NCBI RefSeq assembly: GCF_002954455.1
Contig: NZ_MSCC01000002.1
Span: 60,986-124,985, forward strand
Source of the DNA: Photobacterium aquimaris
Lineage (GTDB): Bacteria > Pseudomonadota > Gammaproteobacteria > Enterobacterales > Vibrionaceae
Direction of reading: 5' to 3'
DNA length: 64,000 nt
Positions 9,250 through 17,708 of the stretch are shown piece after piece. The position numbers and the translations under genes are program-made. The stretch's first letter is position 1. Each line of letters starts with the position of its first letter. Under the pieces are notes generated by a model. It did no database searches and was not told the DNA's origin. It saw only the letters and a program-made list of their open reading frames with translations.

Positions 9250-9718
9250 AAACCGCCAACTTCCTTCTTCACCATAAAAATCAACAGGAAACTGATTTTT
9301 TTCTTTCTTCTTCTCAACAACAAGTCAAACCTTCCACAGCCCAGTTAATGCTTTAAGTTATCCCAAAATTCAATCATAGACCTTAAAAAAAGAGATACCA
9401 ATAACAATTTGAATTATTTCAAACTCATCAATTACATAAATTATGCAGCTCTTATGAACAGTTTAAAATTAAAATATGATAAAAAAATAAGGGATTAATA
9501 ATAAAAAAGTGAGGATTATGAATAAATCTATTCTCATTGAGATATATTTATTTACATTTTAGGGGTTGTGTTTGAAAAATCTCTGCCTATAATGCTGAAA
9601 ACCGGAACGTCTGCCAACGCTCCGGTTTTTTTGCGCCCGCTAAACAGCAAAAAAAGTTACCTGCCAGTAACGATTTTTACGAGGGCTGCATTCTATTAAT
9701 TTGTAAGGAATACAAATC
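9250..9718 (+). promoter_or_regulatory. guaC promoter and structured leader
   Basis: Apart from the probable 5' remnant of the minus-strand gene, the plus strand carries a good -10 (TATAAT, 9588-9593) with a weak -35 TTGTGT 16 bases upstream. This predicts transcription starting near 9600. The transcript would begin at once with a G+C-rich hairpin (9599-9628) followed by seven T, then a second hairpin at 9656-9671. Both hairpins expose the identical hexaloop CTGCCA. The guaC ribosome binding site AAGGAA is at 9704-9709. The arrangement looks like a leader that controls guaC expression; no known riboswitch is recognised. Confidence 0.6.
9599..9632 (+). terminator. intrinsic-terminator-like hairpin at the 5' end of the guaC transcript
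   Basis: Stem AAACCGGA / TCCGGTTT extended past one A/C mismatch by CGT / ACG, loop CTGCCA, and a run of seven T at 9626-9632. No plus-strand gene lies upstream to terminate, so it is probably an attenuator or a 5'-protecting hairpin. Confidence 0.6.
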
Positions 9719-10762
9719 ATGCGTATCGAACAAGATCTAAAGTTAGGCTTTAAAGATGTTTTATTTCGTCCAAAACGCTCAACGTTGAAAAGTCGCTCTC
9801 AAGTTGATTTAACCCGTGATTTTACATTCAAACATAGTGGCCGTCAATGGTCAGGCGTGCCAATTATTGCTGCTAATATGGATTCAGTTGGTAGTTTTGA
9901 TATGGCAATCGCGTTATCACAGCATAAAGTAATGACAGCTATTCATAAGCATTACACTGTTGAGCAATGGGCAGAATTCATTAGTGCTAACGATGCATCA
10001 GTATTAAACAACGTAATGGTATCAACCGGTACGTCTGAAGCTGATTTTCAAAAAACTAAAGACATCATGGCGCTAACTAACGACATTATCTTTATCTGTA
10101 TTGATATTGCTAATGGTTACTCTGAGCACCTTGTTGAGTACGTTGAGCGTGTGCGCGCACAGTTCCCAGATAAAGTCATCAGTGCGGGTAACGTTGTTAC
10201 TGGTGATATGGTTGAAGAGTTAATTCTTGCTGGCGCTGATATTGTTAAAGTCGGTATTGGCCCAGGTTCTGTATGTACTACCCGTGTTAAAACTGGCGTA
10301 GGTTACCCTCAGCTTTCAGCTATCATTGAATGTGCTGATGCTGCTCACGGCCTTGGTGGTCGTATTGTCGGTGACGGTGGTTGTGCATGTGCAGGTGATG
10401 TAGCAAAAGCGTTTGGCGGCGGCGCTGATTTCGTGATGCTTGGCGGTATGCTTGCAGGTCACACTGAAAGCAACGGTGAAGTTATCGAGCAAGACGGTAA
10501 GCAGTTCATGAAGTTCTACGGCATGTCGAGCCAGAGCGCGATGGACAAGCACTCAGGTGGGGTTGCAACATACCGCGCAGCTGAAGGTAAAACGGTATTA
10601 TTGCCTTACCGTGGTTCAGTTGAACACACGATTCAAGACATCATGGGCGGCGTACGTTCTACTTGTACTTATGTTGGTGCAGCGCAACTTAAAGAACTAA
10701 CAAAACGCACAACATTCATCCGTGTACAAGAGCAAGAAAATAACGTTTACGGTAAAGAATAA
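9719..10762 (+). CDS. guaC: GMP reductase
   Basis: 347 residues, same length and near-continuous similarity to E. coli GuaC. It reductively deaminates GMP to IMP with NADPH in purine salvage. It is a TIM barrel of the IMPDH/GMPR family, with [20 protein letters not shown] at the N-terminus, the catalytic-loop [17 protein letters not shown] (nucleophile Cys186), phosphate-binding GDGG and [15 protein letters not shown], and the C-terminal [13 protein letters not shown]. It stands alone, with a structured leader before it and a strong terminator after it. Codon use is typical of a well expressed housekeeping gene. Confidence 0.97.
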   Translation: MRIEQDLKLGFKDVLFRPKRSTLKSRSQVDLTRDFTFKHSGRQWSGVPIIAANMDSVGSFDMAIALSQHKVMTAIHKHYTVEQWAEFISANDASVLNNVMVSTGTSEADFQKTKDIMALTNDIIFICIDIANGYSEHLVEYVERVRAQFPDKVISAGNVVTGDMVEELILAGADIVKVGIGPGSVCTTRVKTGVGYPQLSAIIECADAAHGLGGRIVGDGGCACAGDVAKAFGGGADFVMLGGMLAGHTESNGEVIEQDGKQFMKFYGMSSQSAMDKHSGGVATYRAAEGKTVLLPYRGSVEHTIQDIMGGVRSTCTYVGAAQLKELTKRTTFIRVQEQENNVYGKE

Positions 10763-10816
10763 GCTTACTTGATACTGAGCAATTACTTGCGTATTAAGTT
10801 TTAAAAGCAATATTAG

Positions 10817-10854
10817 GCCAGAGTAAAGACACTGTTCTTACTCTGGCTTTTTTT
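10817..10854 (+). terminator. guaC terminator
   Basis: Perfect 10-bp stem GCCAGAGTAA / TTACTCTGGC with an 11-base loop, followed by seven T. Confidence 0.92.
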
Positions 10855-10896
10855 ATTCTTTTTCAACAACAACTGTTATTGAATATAGTGCAAGAT

Positions 10897-10917
10897 CGCG
10901 AGGGCGATAGGGAATCT
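10897..10917 (-). repeat. fragment of the dispersed intergenic repeat also found at 55.2 and 55.4 kb
   Basis: The 21 bases here are the exact reverse complement of 55226-55246, and match the second copy at 55428-55448. Only about half of the dyad unit is present at this site. Confidence 0.8.
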
Positions 10918-11033
10918 ACTGATCACGCGTTGAGTAAATCTCAAATTCTGTAAAAAGTGACAGCGTCACATATACCGTAATGGGATTTAAGCCAACAGAC
11001 ATCATGTATGATAGCTATAGCCTTAAAAGCAAT

Positions 11034-11068
11034 AAAAAAACCAGAGTAAGATACAGCCCTCACTCTGG
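11034..11068 (-). terminator. terminator of the small zinc-ribbon gene
   Basis: Stem CCAGAGT / ACTCTGG; on the minus strand it is followed by seven T (plus-strand A run 11034-11040). Confidence 0.75.
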
Positions 11069-11080
11069 CATGAGATTACG

Positions 11081-11218
11081 TTACGCACTATCAAACATCG
11101 TTTCATCATCAGGAATTGATTGAATATGCCCACAAATACAAATAATCGTATGGTCACCTTCAAGGTATTCTGATTCACCACAGACCTCACATACATAAAT
11201 TGGTTTTATTTCTGACAT
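11081..11218 (-). CDS. 45-residue zinc-ribbon-like protein
   Basis: Start chosen at the ATG at 11218, preceded by a strong AAGGAGG; the open extension upstream lacks a ribosome binding site. The protein has two Cys pairs (VCEVCG and CICG), 17 residues apart, typical of a small zinc-binding knuckle, and an acidic C-terminus (DDETMFDS). Own terminator downstream. I cannot assign a family; it is probably a small metal-binding regulator or adaptor. Confidence 0.75.
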   Translation of the reverse strand: MSEIKPIYVCEVCGESEYLEGDHTIICICGHIQSIPDDETMFDSA

Positions 11219-11560
11219 AGGCGGCCTCCTTTGTGTCCCTCTATTTTCAGCAAAACATACCAATCAACAATATATACTTATTCAGCCCGTTACTTACCTC
11301 TATATTTATCGCTATGACATACATAATAATTACAGTGATATTAATGCGTTAGTCACGTAATTAGTAAAAAACATTTACACCATGCGATAAAGTTATACCA
11401 ATGCTGAGTAAAATATTCAGTTTACAAATCGGCACTAAACCATTAATCAAGCGTTTAGCCTATAACAAAATACGACCAAATCTAAGGTATTAACTATTAG
11501 ACAATTTATTAATTATGCCTGTTCTACACTCTGAAGAGATCGAATTTGGAGGGTAAGATT

Positions 11561-12283
11561 ATGGATGCTATCGATCCGGTATTGCTCACTTTATTGCCGC
11601 AGGATATTAAAAACCTGTTTTTTCCTTATGCTAGTGTGCAGTTGTGGGCGCTGTTACTTAACTTATTATTAGGTTTTGGATTAGCATCTATTATTGGTAT
11701 CCATTTTCGGCATTACTCTTCTGCTTTTTGTAACCGCCAAGACTTCTCGCGTTTATTTCCGTTGTTAATGCTAACCGTTATTTTAATTATTACCGTTGTT
11801 AAAGCATCACTCGCTTTAGCCTTAGGGCTTGTCGGCGCACTGTCTATTGTGCGTTTTCGAACCCCAATTAAAGAGCCTGAAGAGTTAATCTACCTGTTTT
11901 TAAACATTGGTATTGCGGTGGCTTTAGGTGCAGGACAAACATTAGCAGCTCTATTAGCCTGCGCCGTCACCTTAGTGTTAGTAACATGGACTAAACGTCA
12001 CAATATCGACGTTGCCCAAGAACAAGGACTATTTTTATCGATAAACGATCATAGCGAAGATGAAATCACGGTATCAGTAAATGAGCTAAAACACTTGCTT
12101 GCCAGCCATAGTGAGCGCTTAGAACTAAGACGTTTTGATTGTGATAAACATAGCTTTAGTGCGACGTTTTTTATTACCGCCACAGAAGTAGAACAACTAG
12201 ACCACTGCCTCGCATTATTAAAGCAACGCTTTCCTACGATTAGGATCTCATTGCTTGAACAACACAATATTGCTGGAGTATAA
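11561..12283 (+). CDS. DUF4956 membrane protein
   Basis: 240 residues from the ATG at 11561, which has GGAGGG eight bases upstream. The N-terminal half has four membrane helices, with the DUF4956 signature ALGLVGALSIVRFRTPIKEP (about residues 92-111) and GIAVALGAGQT. The C-terminal half is a soluble, ferredoxin-like fold region. DUF4956 proteins are regularly encoded next to VTC-domain and CotH-like proteins, exactly as here: the next gene starts three bases after this stop. The biochemical role is unknown; in this operon it is presumably the inner-membrane anchor or channel for the exported CotH-like partner. Confidence 0.85.
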   Translation: MDAIDPVLLTLLPQDIKNLFFPYASVQLWALLLNLLLGFGLASIIGIHFRHYSSAFCNRQDFSRLFPLLMLTVILIITVVKASLALALGLVGALSIVRFRTPIKEPEELIYLFLNIGIAVALGAGQTLAALLACAVTLVLVTWTKRHNIDVAQEQGLFLSINDHSEDEITVSVNELKHLLASHSERLELRRFDCDKHSFSATFFITATEVEQLDHCLALLKQRFPTIRISLLEQHNIAGV

Positions 12284-12285
12284 CG

Positions 12286-14898
12286 GTGAAGCTTACGCCG
12301 AATAAACACGGATTAACCGCTACCGAACGGATTGTAATTACTGTTGTTAGTATTATGATCCTTGTACTCGCATTGCCCTCTATTAGCTATTTTAAAACCC
12401 AATTAATCCACTCAGGTTATGTTGCTCTTTCGAGTACACCAACGACTAAAATCCACCAGCTGACAACGGATATATTGCATGCTCCTATGCGTTGGTTGTA
12501 TGCCAATCATCAGTTACCCGTGATCATGGTTGATATTGATTATCCTGAATGGAAAAAACTGGCAGATAACCGTCAGCAAGCGATTGAGCAAGGTGCTATC
12601 CCTGCCATAAGAGCGCAAGTACCCGCTAAAATAGCCTTTAATAATAAGAGCTTTAATGCCGATGTTCGCTTACAAGGTGATCTGCTTGATCATGTTAGTA
12701 GTCATCAGCGGTGGTCGCTAAAAGTTGATCTAAAAAAACAACATGCCATCTTAGACTCACAACGTTTTGCGCTTATTAGTCCGCATGTGCGAGTACATCA
12801 AGGGCCGGTACTTTTTGCACAAACGCTACACTTAGCCAAGTTTAATATTATTTCTCCGCAATACACCCCAGTTAAAGTGATCGTTAATGGCGATGATTGG
12901 GGAGTGATGTACCACGAACAAGGATTTGGCCAAGATTTACTCGCGACCCATAACAGAACTGAAGGGATGATCTTACGCCTCGATCTTAATTCACAACAGA
13001 TTGAAAATAATCATGTAAGCCGCCAATTAACACCTCGAGTTATCCAACAAAAACGCATCAGCCGTAAATTGGAGCTTAATTATCAACGTCAATTAGCATT
13101 AACTCTACTGAGTGATTTTATTAATGGTAACCGCAGTGCCAGTGATGTTTTTGACAGCCAACTATTAGGTCAATATCTGGCAACAGTTGATGTTTGGGGC
13201 GCATGGCATGCACTGACATGGAATAATTGGCGTTGGTATTATAATCCACATACAGCAAAACTAGAGCCGATTCAAAGTGATGTTGCAATATCACCGAGTC
13301 GCCACCAATTGTTAATCCGCCCACCCAGTGAAACATTACTAATCAGCAAAACAATGCGTGCTGACTCTGAAGTTGAGCGCCATTATCAAGCGGCATTGCA
13401 GAGGTTAGCAGCCCTAATCAAATCAGGTGACTTACAGCAACATTTAAATACCATTCAGCACGCTCAACGGGCGATGCTAGATGGCAGTGCCCCACTGACA
13501 CCGTGGTTTGATAGCTCACTGTTAACCACTCAGATCACTTGCTTACAGCAGCAATACCGCAGCCATAATTGCAATTTAATAAAGCCACTCGCGGCTGAAT
13601 ATCATCTTAATATGACCGCTATGCGAGCGACACCGTTATGGGAGTTAGCAAGCTTTTATAACCATCAACAGCAGTTAACCATTACTAATCCAACTCAAGC
13701 ATCGTTATATGTGCAGCGGTTGGTCGGTTTTAATTCAGCTAATCAACCCATTGCCATAGAAGAAGCCAATAGTCAGTTACCTTTAGAGCTACAGCCAGAG
13801 CAAACACTTACTCTCAAGCTTCCCCACAGCATAGATTCAGTTGAAGTTAGCACCGCGACACCTACGGCAACCTTAGCTAAAGTGCGCTTAATTCCGCAGC
13901 AATTGCAAGCTCCGTTTTTGCCACGGCCTTTAAACCAGCCCAATCTGAGTGACTACCCATTTATTGAAGTTGGTAATGATTATTGGAAAATCCCTGCTGG
14001 TCGGTGGCATATAAAGCACAGATTACGCACTCCAGCCAACTGGCAGCTGATAATTACTGCTGGTACGGAGTTAGTGTTTGAGCCACAAGCTGGGATCATG
14101 GTCTTTGGACACCTGACCATTAACGGAACCGCAACAGCACCTGTTGCACTGAGCGCAAACAACCATCAACCTTGGGCGGGAGTCGTAGTTTTTTCAACGC
14201 CAACGGCAATACCGAGCGTAGTAAAGCATGTCAATATTGCTGATGTTGGTAGCCCAAAACAAGGGCTTTGGCGTCCACGCGGAGCAATCAGTTTTATTAA
14301 TACTAAGGTTGAGATCAACCAGGCGCAAATACACCATAACCACACCGAAGATGCGTTAAATATTGTTAACAGTGAAATTAATATTAATCACTTAACCTTG
14401 AGTCACATTCTATCTGATGGCTTTGATTGCGATTTCTGCCGTGGCAGCATTAGTAATAGCCGCTTTGATCATATCGGCGCTCGCTCTGGTGGGGATGGGA
14501 TTGATGTCAGTGGCTCAATATTAACATTAACTAAGCTTGAGTTTAGCCATATTCGCGATAAAGCCATTTCAGTGGGAGAACAGAGCCAGATCACGGCGAC
14601 AGATATTGCGATTAGTGATGCAAATATTGGTTTAGTCGCTAAAGATGGCTCCCAGATCGACGCCTTCAATATCCGTGGCCGCAATATTCACTATTATGGC
14701 TTAATGAGTTACCGCAAAAAGAACCTCTTTGACGGTGCAACTGTCACGGTTAATAACTGGCAATGTACTGATTGTAAACATAAAGTCATGGCAGCAACAG
14801 GTAATAGTTTAGTCATTGATGGTCAAGCGGTTACGCCACAAAAACTCAATGTCAGCCAGCTTTACAACACCATTATGAAACCGGATAAACCGCAATGA
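12286..14898 (+). CDS. CotH-like kinase domain fused to a right-handed beta-helix
   Basis: 870 residues with a GTG start two bases after the upstream stop, preceded by GGAG. An N-terminal membrane anchor (VITVVSIMILVLALPSISYF, about residues 16-35) places the rest in the periplasm. Residues about 80-420 follow CotH: VRLQGDLLDH, VKVIVNGDDWGVMYHEQGF and, after an insertion, NNWRWYYNPHTAKLEPIQSD with the probable metal-binding Asp at its end. The last 270 residues are repeated short strands (GIMVFGHLTINGTATAPVAL, ...AISFINTKVEINQAQIHHN) of a parallel beta-helix, with possible disulphide cysteines (DCDFC, CTDC). Bacillus CotH phosphorylates spore-coat protein; the substrate here is unknown. The gene overlaps the VTC gene by four bases. 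Confidence 0.82.
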   Translation: MKLTPNKHGLTATERIVITVVSIMILVLALPSISYFKTQLIHSGYVALSSTPTTKIHQLTTDILHAPMRWLYANHQLPVIMVDIDYPEWKKLADNRQQAIEQGAIPAIRAQVPAKIAFNNKSFNADVRLQGDLLDHVSSHQRWSLKVDLKKQHAILDSQRFALISPHVRVHQGPVLFAQTLHLAKFNIISPQYTPVKVIVNGDDWGVMYHEQGFGQDLLATHNRTEGMILRLDLNSQQIENNHVSRQLTPRVIQQKRISRKLELNYQRQLALTLLSDFINGNRSASDVFDSQLLGQYLATVDVWGAWHALTWNNWRWYYNPHTAKLEPIQSDVAISPSRHQLLIRPPSETLLISKTMRADSEVERHYQAALQRLAALIKSGDLQQHLNTIQHAQRAMLDGSAPLTPWFDSSLLTTQITCLQQQYRSHNCNLIKPLAAEYHLNMTAMRATPLWELASFYNHQQQLTITNPTQASLYVQRLVGFNSANQPIAIEEANSQLPLELQPEQTLTLKLPHSIDSVEVSTATPTATLAKVRLIPQQLQAPFLPRPLNQPNLSDYPFIEVGNDYWKIPAGRWHIKHRLRTPANWQLIITAGTELVFEPQAGIMVFGHLTINGTATAPVALSANNHQPWAGVVVFSTPTAIPSVVKHVNIADVGSPKQGLWRPRGAISFINTKVEINQAQIHHNHTEDALNIVNSEININHLTLSHILSDGFDCDFCRGSISNSRFDHIGARSGGDGIDVSGSILTLTKLEFSHIRDKAISVGEQSQITATDIAISDANIGLVAKDGSQIDAFNIRGRNIHYYGLMSYRKKNLFDGATVTVNNWQCTDCKHKVMAATGNSLVIDGQAVTPQKLNVSQLYNTIMKPDKPQ

Positions 14899-15569
14899 AT
14901 TCACGTTTTGAAGTTAAAATACCGATTCCATTAAATCGCTTACAACTGCTAGAGAATTGGTTAACCTTGCATCCGTTACTGTTTCATCGTCATTATGAAA
15001 CACGTTATATTAATAGCTTATACCTTGATAATCCGTTTTTAGATCGTTACCAAGAAAACTTAAGTGGCATCAGCGAACGTAAGAAAACCCGCCTGCGTTG
15101 GTACCATCAACTCGCTCGCCCTACCAATGCCATGCTTGAACATAAATACCGCCGTGGCGGTAAAGGCTGGAAAATACAGCACCCGGTTAGCTTTGATTGG
15201 CAACCAGATAACCCTTGCTGGTCGCGCGTATTACAGCAATACTTTGTTACCCTTCCTGCAGATATTCAAGCCACTATCGGTAACGAGCAAAGTCCAATTG
15301 TGATCATTCGTTATCAGCGCGATTATTATATTTCAGCGGATGGTAAATTAAGGCTAACGTTTGATCGTAATATGGAATGTTATGACCAACGCTATTTTGA
15401 TGGTGCCAATTTTAGCCATGCCACTCGCTTAGGCGAATATGTGCTACTTGAAATAAAAACCGCTGCCGACAACGAACAGGCATTATCACGTTTAGTTGGA
15501 TCATGCCCGCTACGCCCTTCACGTCATTCAAAATACGTGAATGCTATTCGACAGCTAATTTGGTTATAA
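14895..15569 (+). CDS. VTC-domain protein (polyphosphate polymerase-like)
   Basis: 224 residues, essentially one VTC domain of the triphosphate-tunnel metalloenzyme superfamily. Visible tunnel residues are R-F-E-V-K at the N-terminus (ExK element), RYINSLYLDN, ERKKTRLRWY, LEHKYRRGGKGWK, LRLTFDRN and the C-terminal LLEIKTA and RHSKYVNAI. In yeast Vtc4 this fold makes inorganic polyphosphate from ATP. ATG overlaps the preceding gene (ATGA-type junction), so the three products are made together. No membrane segment, so a cytoplasmic enzyme coupled to the DUF4956 membrane protein is likely. Polyphosphate synthesis is inferred from the family and not proven for bacterial members of this operon type. 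Confidence 0.87.
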   Translation: MNSRFEVKIPIPLNRLQLLENWLTLHPLLFHRHYETRYINSLYLDNPFLDRYQENLSGISERKKTRLRWYHQLARPTNAMLEHKYRRGGKGWKIQHPVSFDWQPDNPCWSRVLQQYFVTLPADIQATIGNEQSPIVIIRYQRDYYISADGKLRLTFDRNMECYDQRYFDGANFSHATRLGEYVLLEIKTAADNEQALSRLVGSCPLRPSRHSKYVNAIRQLIWL

Positions 15570-15599
15570 ATCAGTTAATCTTACTCGTAAGACTATGAT

Positions 15600-17198
15600 T
15601 TAGGCTAATTCAAGCTTTAACACTCCGCTTTTAGCGCGTGAAACACAAGGGGTCATATAGGTTTGTCGCTCTCGTGCTGATAACACCGTATCTCGATGAT
15701 CAACATCACCGCTATATTTTACCTTACAGCGACCACAAGTGCCGGTTTCACAAGCTGAATCAAGACGTAATCCATGTGCTCTTATGGCATCAAGTAATGA
15801 CTGTTTGGCACTAACGCTAAATTCAACCTCCGTTCCAGCCTGCGAAACGATAGCAGTAAATGCATTATCATCAGCATGTTCAGCGGGACTAAAGTTTTCA
15901 AAATGAACATTATTGTCATGCCAATGGCTCGCATTATCACGCACTAACTGTACGAAAGCTGGACTACCACAGCTATAAACATGTGAACCGCGCTGATGAG
16001 TATTTAGCAGTTGCGCTAAATCAAGTCGCTGGGCCGACGTATAAAGGTGAATATTAGCGGCATACGCTGATAGCTCATGCTTAAACGGGTAATCATCGAT
16101 GTTATCAACACAATAATGCAATTCAAACTGTTCTTGATGCGCTATTGCTTCATCGATCATCGAAAGAAACGGCGTGATCCCAATCCCTGCTGCAACAAAG
16201 AGATGATGTTTATCACGTGCCATTTCAAAGAAATTAGTCGGTTCATACACTGATAATACGTCACCTACTTTTAGTTGCTGGTGCATATATTGTGAGCCAC
16301 CTTGGCTATCTCGCGCTTGCTGCACTGCAATTTGATATACCCCTTCAACAGTAGAATCACACAATGAATAACTGCGTTTTAACCCATTGGGTAATTTAAG
16401 GGTGATGTGCGCGCCAGCACTGAATGGAGGCAAAGCGCCAAGATCAGTACGACTTAAATAAAAGCGTTTAATGGTGGCAGATTCTTCGACTATTTTAACT
16501 ACTCGCATTTCAAGTTTAATTAAACTTTCAAGGCGCGAGTGCCAGTCTTCAACCTCGTTAGTTTCAAGACGATGTTGAAATACGCCTTTCACTTCCGCAC
16601 CTAATTCAGGCAATGCCGCCAGTTCAGTAGTAGCGGCTAAATTATCAGTTTCAACATATAAATAATGCTGCACATTGGCAATTGTCCACTGTGGATAAGG
16701 ACGTTCAATGACGCGTATTTGATCGTTTACGCTAATTTGACCCGCTTGCAATACACGATAAAACCAACCTGTTTTATTATTATTCTGTGAATAACGCGAA
16801 ATAGTCGGCTCATTAAAACGGTGATTAAGCTTAAAACAAGGCTGTCTTGGCTGCGCAACTTCTAACACCACTGTACCTACAGCAATTTTATCGCCAATAC
16901 AGATATTATGCTCATTCATACCAGCAACAACTAGGTTTTCGCCATAGCCACCACTAACAAATAAAGACGCGGACTTCGGAAACGTGTGCTGCAGCTCGGC
17001 ATAATAATCATAATCAAATTGCAGCACTGCGCGCTCAACACCACCATGAAATGATTCCGCTTGCTCATCACCCTCTAATCCCAATAAGGTAACGCTAACC
17101 GTATTCGCGGGTGTTTTTTCAATAGCCGTTCTAAAAAAGTAAGCTTGACTACTTACGCGACCATAACGCAATTGTTCAATAGTTGAGTGTGGCAGCAT
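15600..17198 (-). CDS. MOSC domain fused to FAD/NAD(P) reductase and 2Fe-2S ferredoxin
   Basis: 532 residues in three parts. Residues 1-215 are a YiiM-type MOSC domain plus 3-alpha extension (FHGGVERAVLQFDYDYY, GGYGENLVV, the conserved Cys in QPRQPCFKLNHRF). Residues about 225-440 are a phthalate-dioxygenase-reductase-like module with the FAD motif RSYSLCD and nucleotide motif AAGIGITPFLSM. The end is a plant-type ferredoxin with CETGTCGRC plus a distal Cys (TPCVSR). MOSC proteins bind the molybdenum cofactor through the Cys and reduce N-hydroxylated compounds; here the electron chain NAD(P)H-FAD-2Fe2S-Mo is on a single chain. YiiM/YcbX-type detoxification of N-hydroxylated bases is the likely role. 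Monocistronic. Confidence 0.88.
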   Translation of the reverse strand: MLPHSTIEQLRYGRVSSQAYFFRTAIEKTPANTVSVTLLGLEGDEQAESFHGGVERAVLQFDYDYYAELQHTFPKSASLFVSGGYGENLVVAGMNEHNICIGDKIAVGTVVLEVAQPRQPCFKLNHRFNEPTISRYSQNNNKTGWFYRVLQAGQISVNDQIRVIERPYPQWTIANVQHYLYVETDNLAATTELAALPELGAEVKGVFQHRLETNEVEDWHSRLESLIKLEMRVVKIVEESATIKRFYLSRTDLGALPPFSAGAHITLKLPNGLKRSYSLCDSTVEGVYQIAVQQARDSQGGSQYMHQQLKVGDVLSVYEPTNFFEMARDKHHLFVAAGIGITPFLSMIDEAIAHQEQFELHYCVDNIDDYPFKHELSAYAANIHLYTSAQRLDLAQLLNTHQRGSHVYSCGSPAFVQLVRDNASHWHDNNVHFENFSPAEHADDNAFTAIVSQAGTEVEFSVSAKQSLLDAIRAHGLRLDSACETGTCGRCKVKYSGDVDHRDTVLSARERQTYMTPCVSRAKSGVLKLELA

Positions 17199-17242
17199 AA
17201 TAATGTCCTTTTGGGCTATTAATAATTATTGCGCCCATAAAA

Positions 17243-17282
17243 AAGGTCGCTCAGCCCTATTATATAAGCTATATGCGACCTT
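17243..17282 (-). terminator. terminator of the DUF2999 gene
   Basis: Stem AAGGTCGC / GCGACCTT; on the minus strand followed by a T-rich run (TTTTTTATGG). Confidence 0.75.
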
Positions 17283-17304
17283 AGGTATTTAGTTATTAGC
17301 AAAC

Positions 17305-17556
17305 TTATTTTTGAAGTTGCTCTTTTGCTGCTTCTACTTTTGAAAAGTCTAATCCTAGCTCTTCAACTGCTTCTTTAATCAGCGCTGGATTTTGCATAAC
17401 TTGTGCCATTAGCATTTGCAGTTTATCTTGTGGTAAACCTAGCTGGCTAATGGTTGCCATTGCTGCAAGAGGGTTTTGAGTTAATGTTTGGAAAATACTG
17501 TTGATCTGCTCATCACTAATATTATTCTCTTTCAACAACGCAATAATCGGGTTCAT
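17305..17556 (-). CDS. DUF2999 family protein
   Basis: 83 residues from the ATG at 17556, which has AAGGTAG upstream; a longer in-frame start at 17595 lacks a ribosome binding site. The sequence (MNPIIALLKENNISDEQINS; LAAMATISQLGLPQDKLQ) matches DUF2999, a family of small helical proteins typical of Vibrionaceae. No enzymatic motif, signal peptide or membrane segment. Function unknown. Confidence 0.82.
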   Translation of the reverse strand: MNPIIALLKENNISDEQINSIFQTLTQNPLAAMATISQLGLPQDKLQMLMAQVMQNPALIKEAVEELGLDFSKVEAAKEQLQK

Positions 17557-17708
17557 GACACTACCTTTTTTGTAAACATTCAATGGAATAGGCACCAGTT
17601 TAACATTTGCTGCCCCCTTGTTGCACCATCAATAAAAAAACCTTAAATAACAACGTTAAACGATGCTAAATACGGTTTTATCATGATCTTACTCAGCCGT
17701 TATCACGG

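Noticed and set aside
10316-10552. Cys/Thr-rich ORF opposite guaC
   Set aside because: Antisense shadow of a strongly conserved gene; no ribosome binding site.
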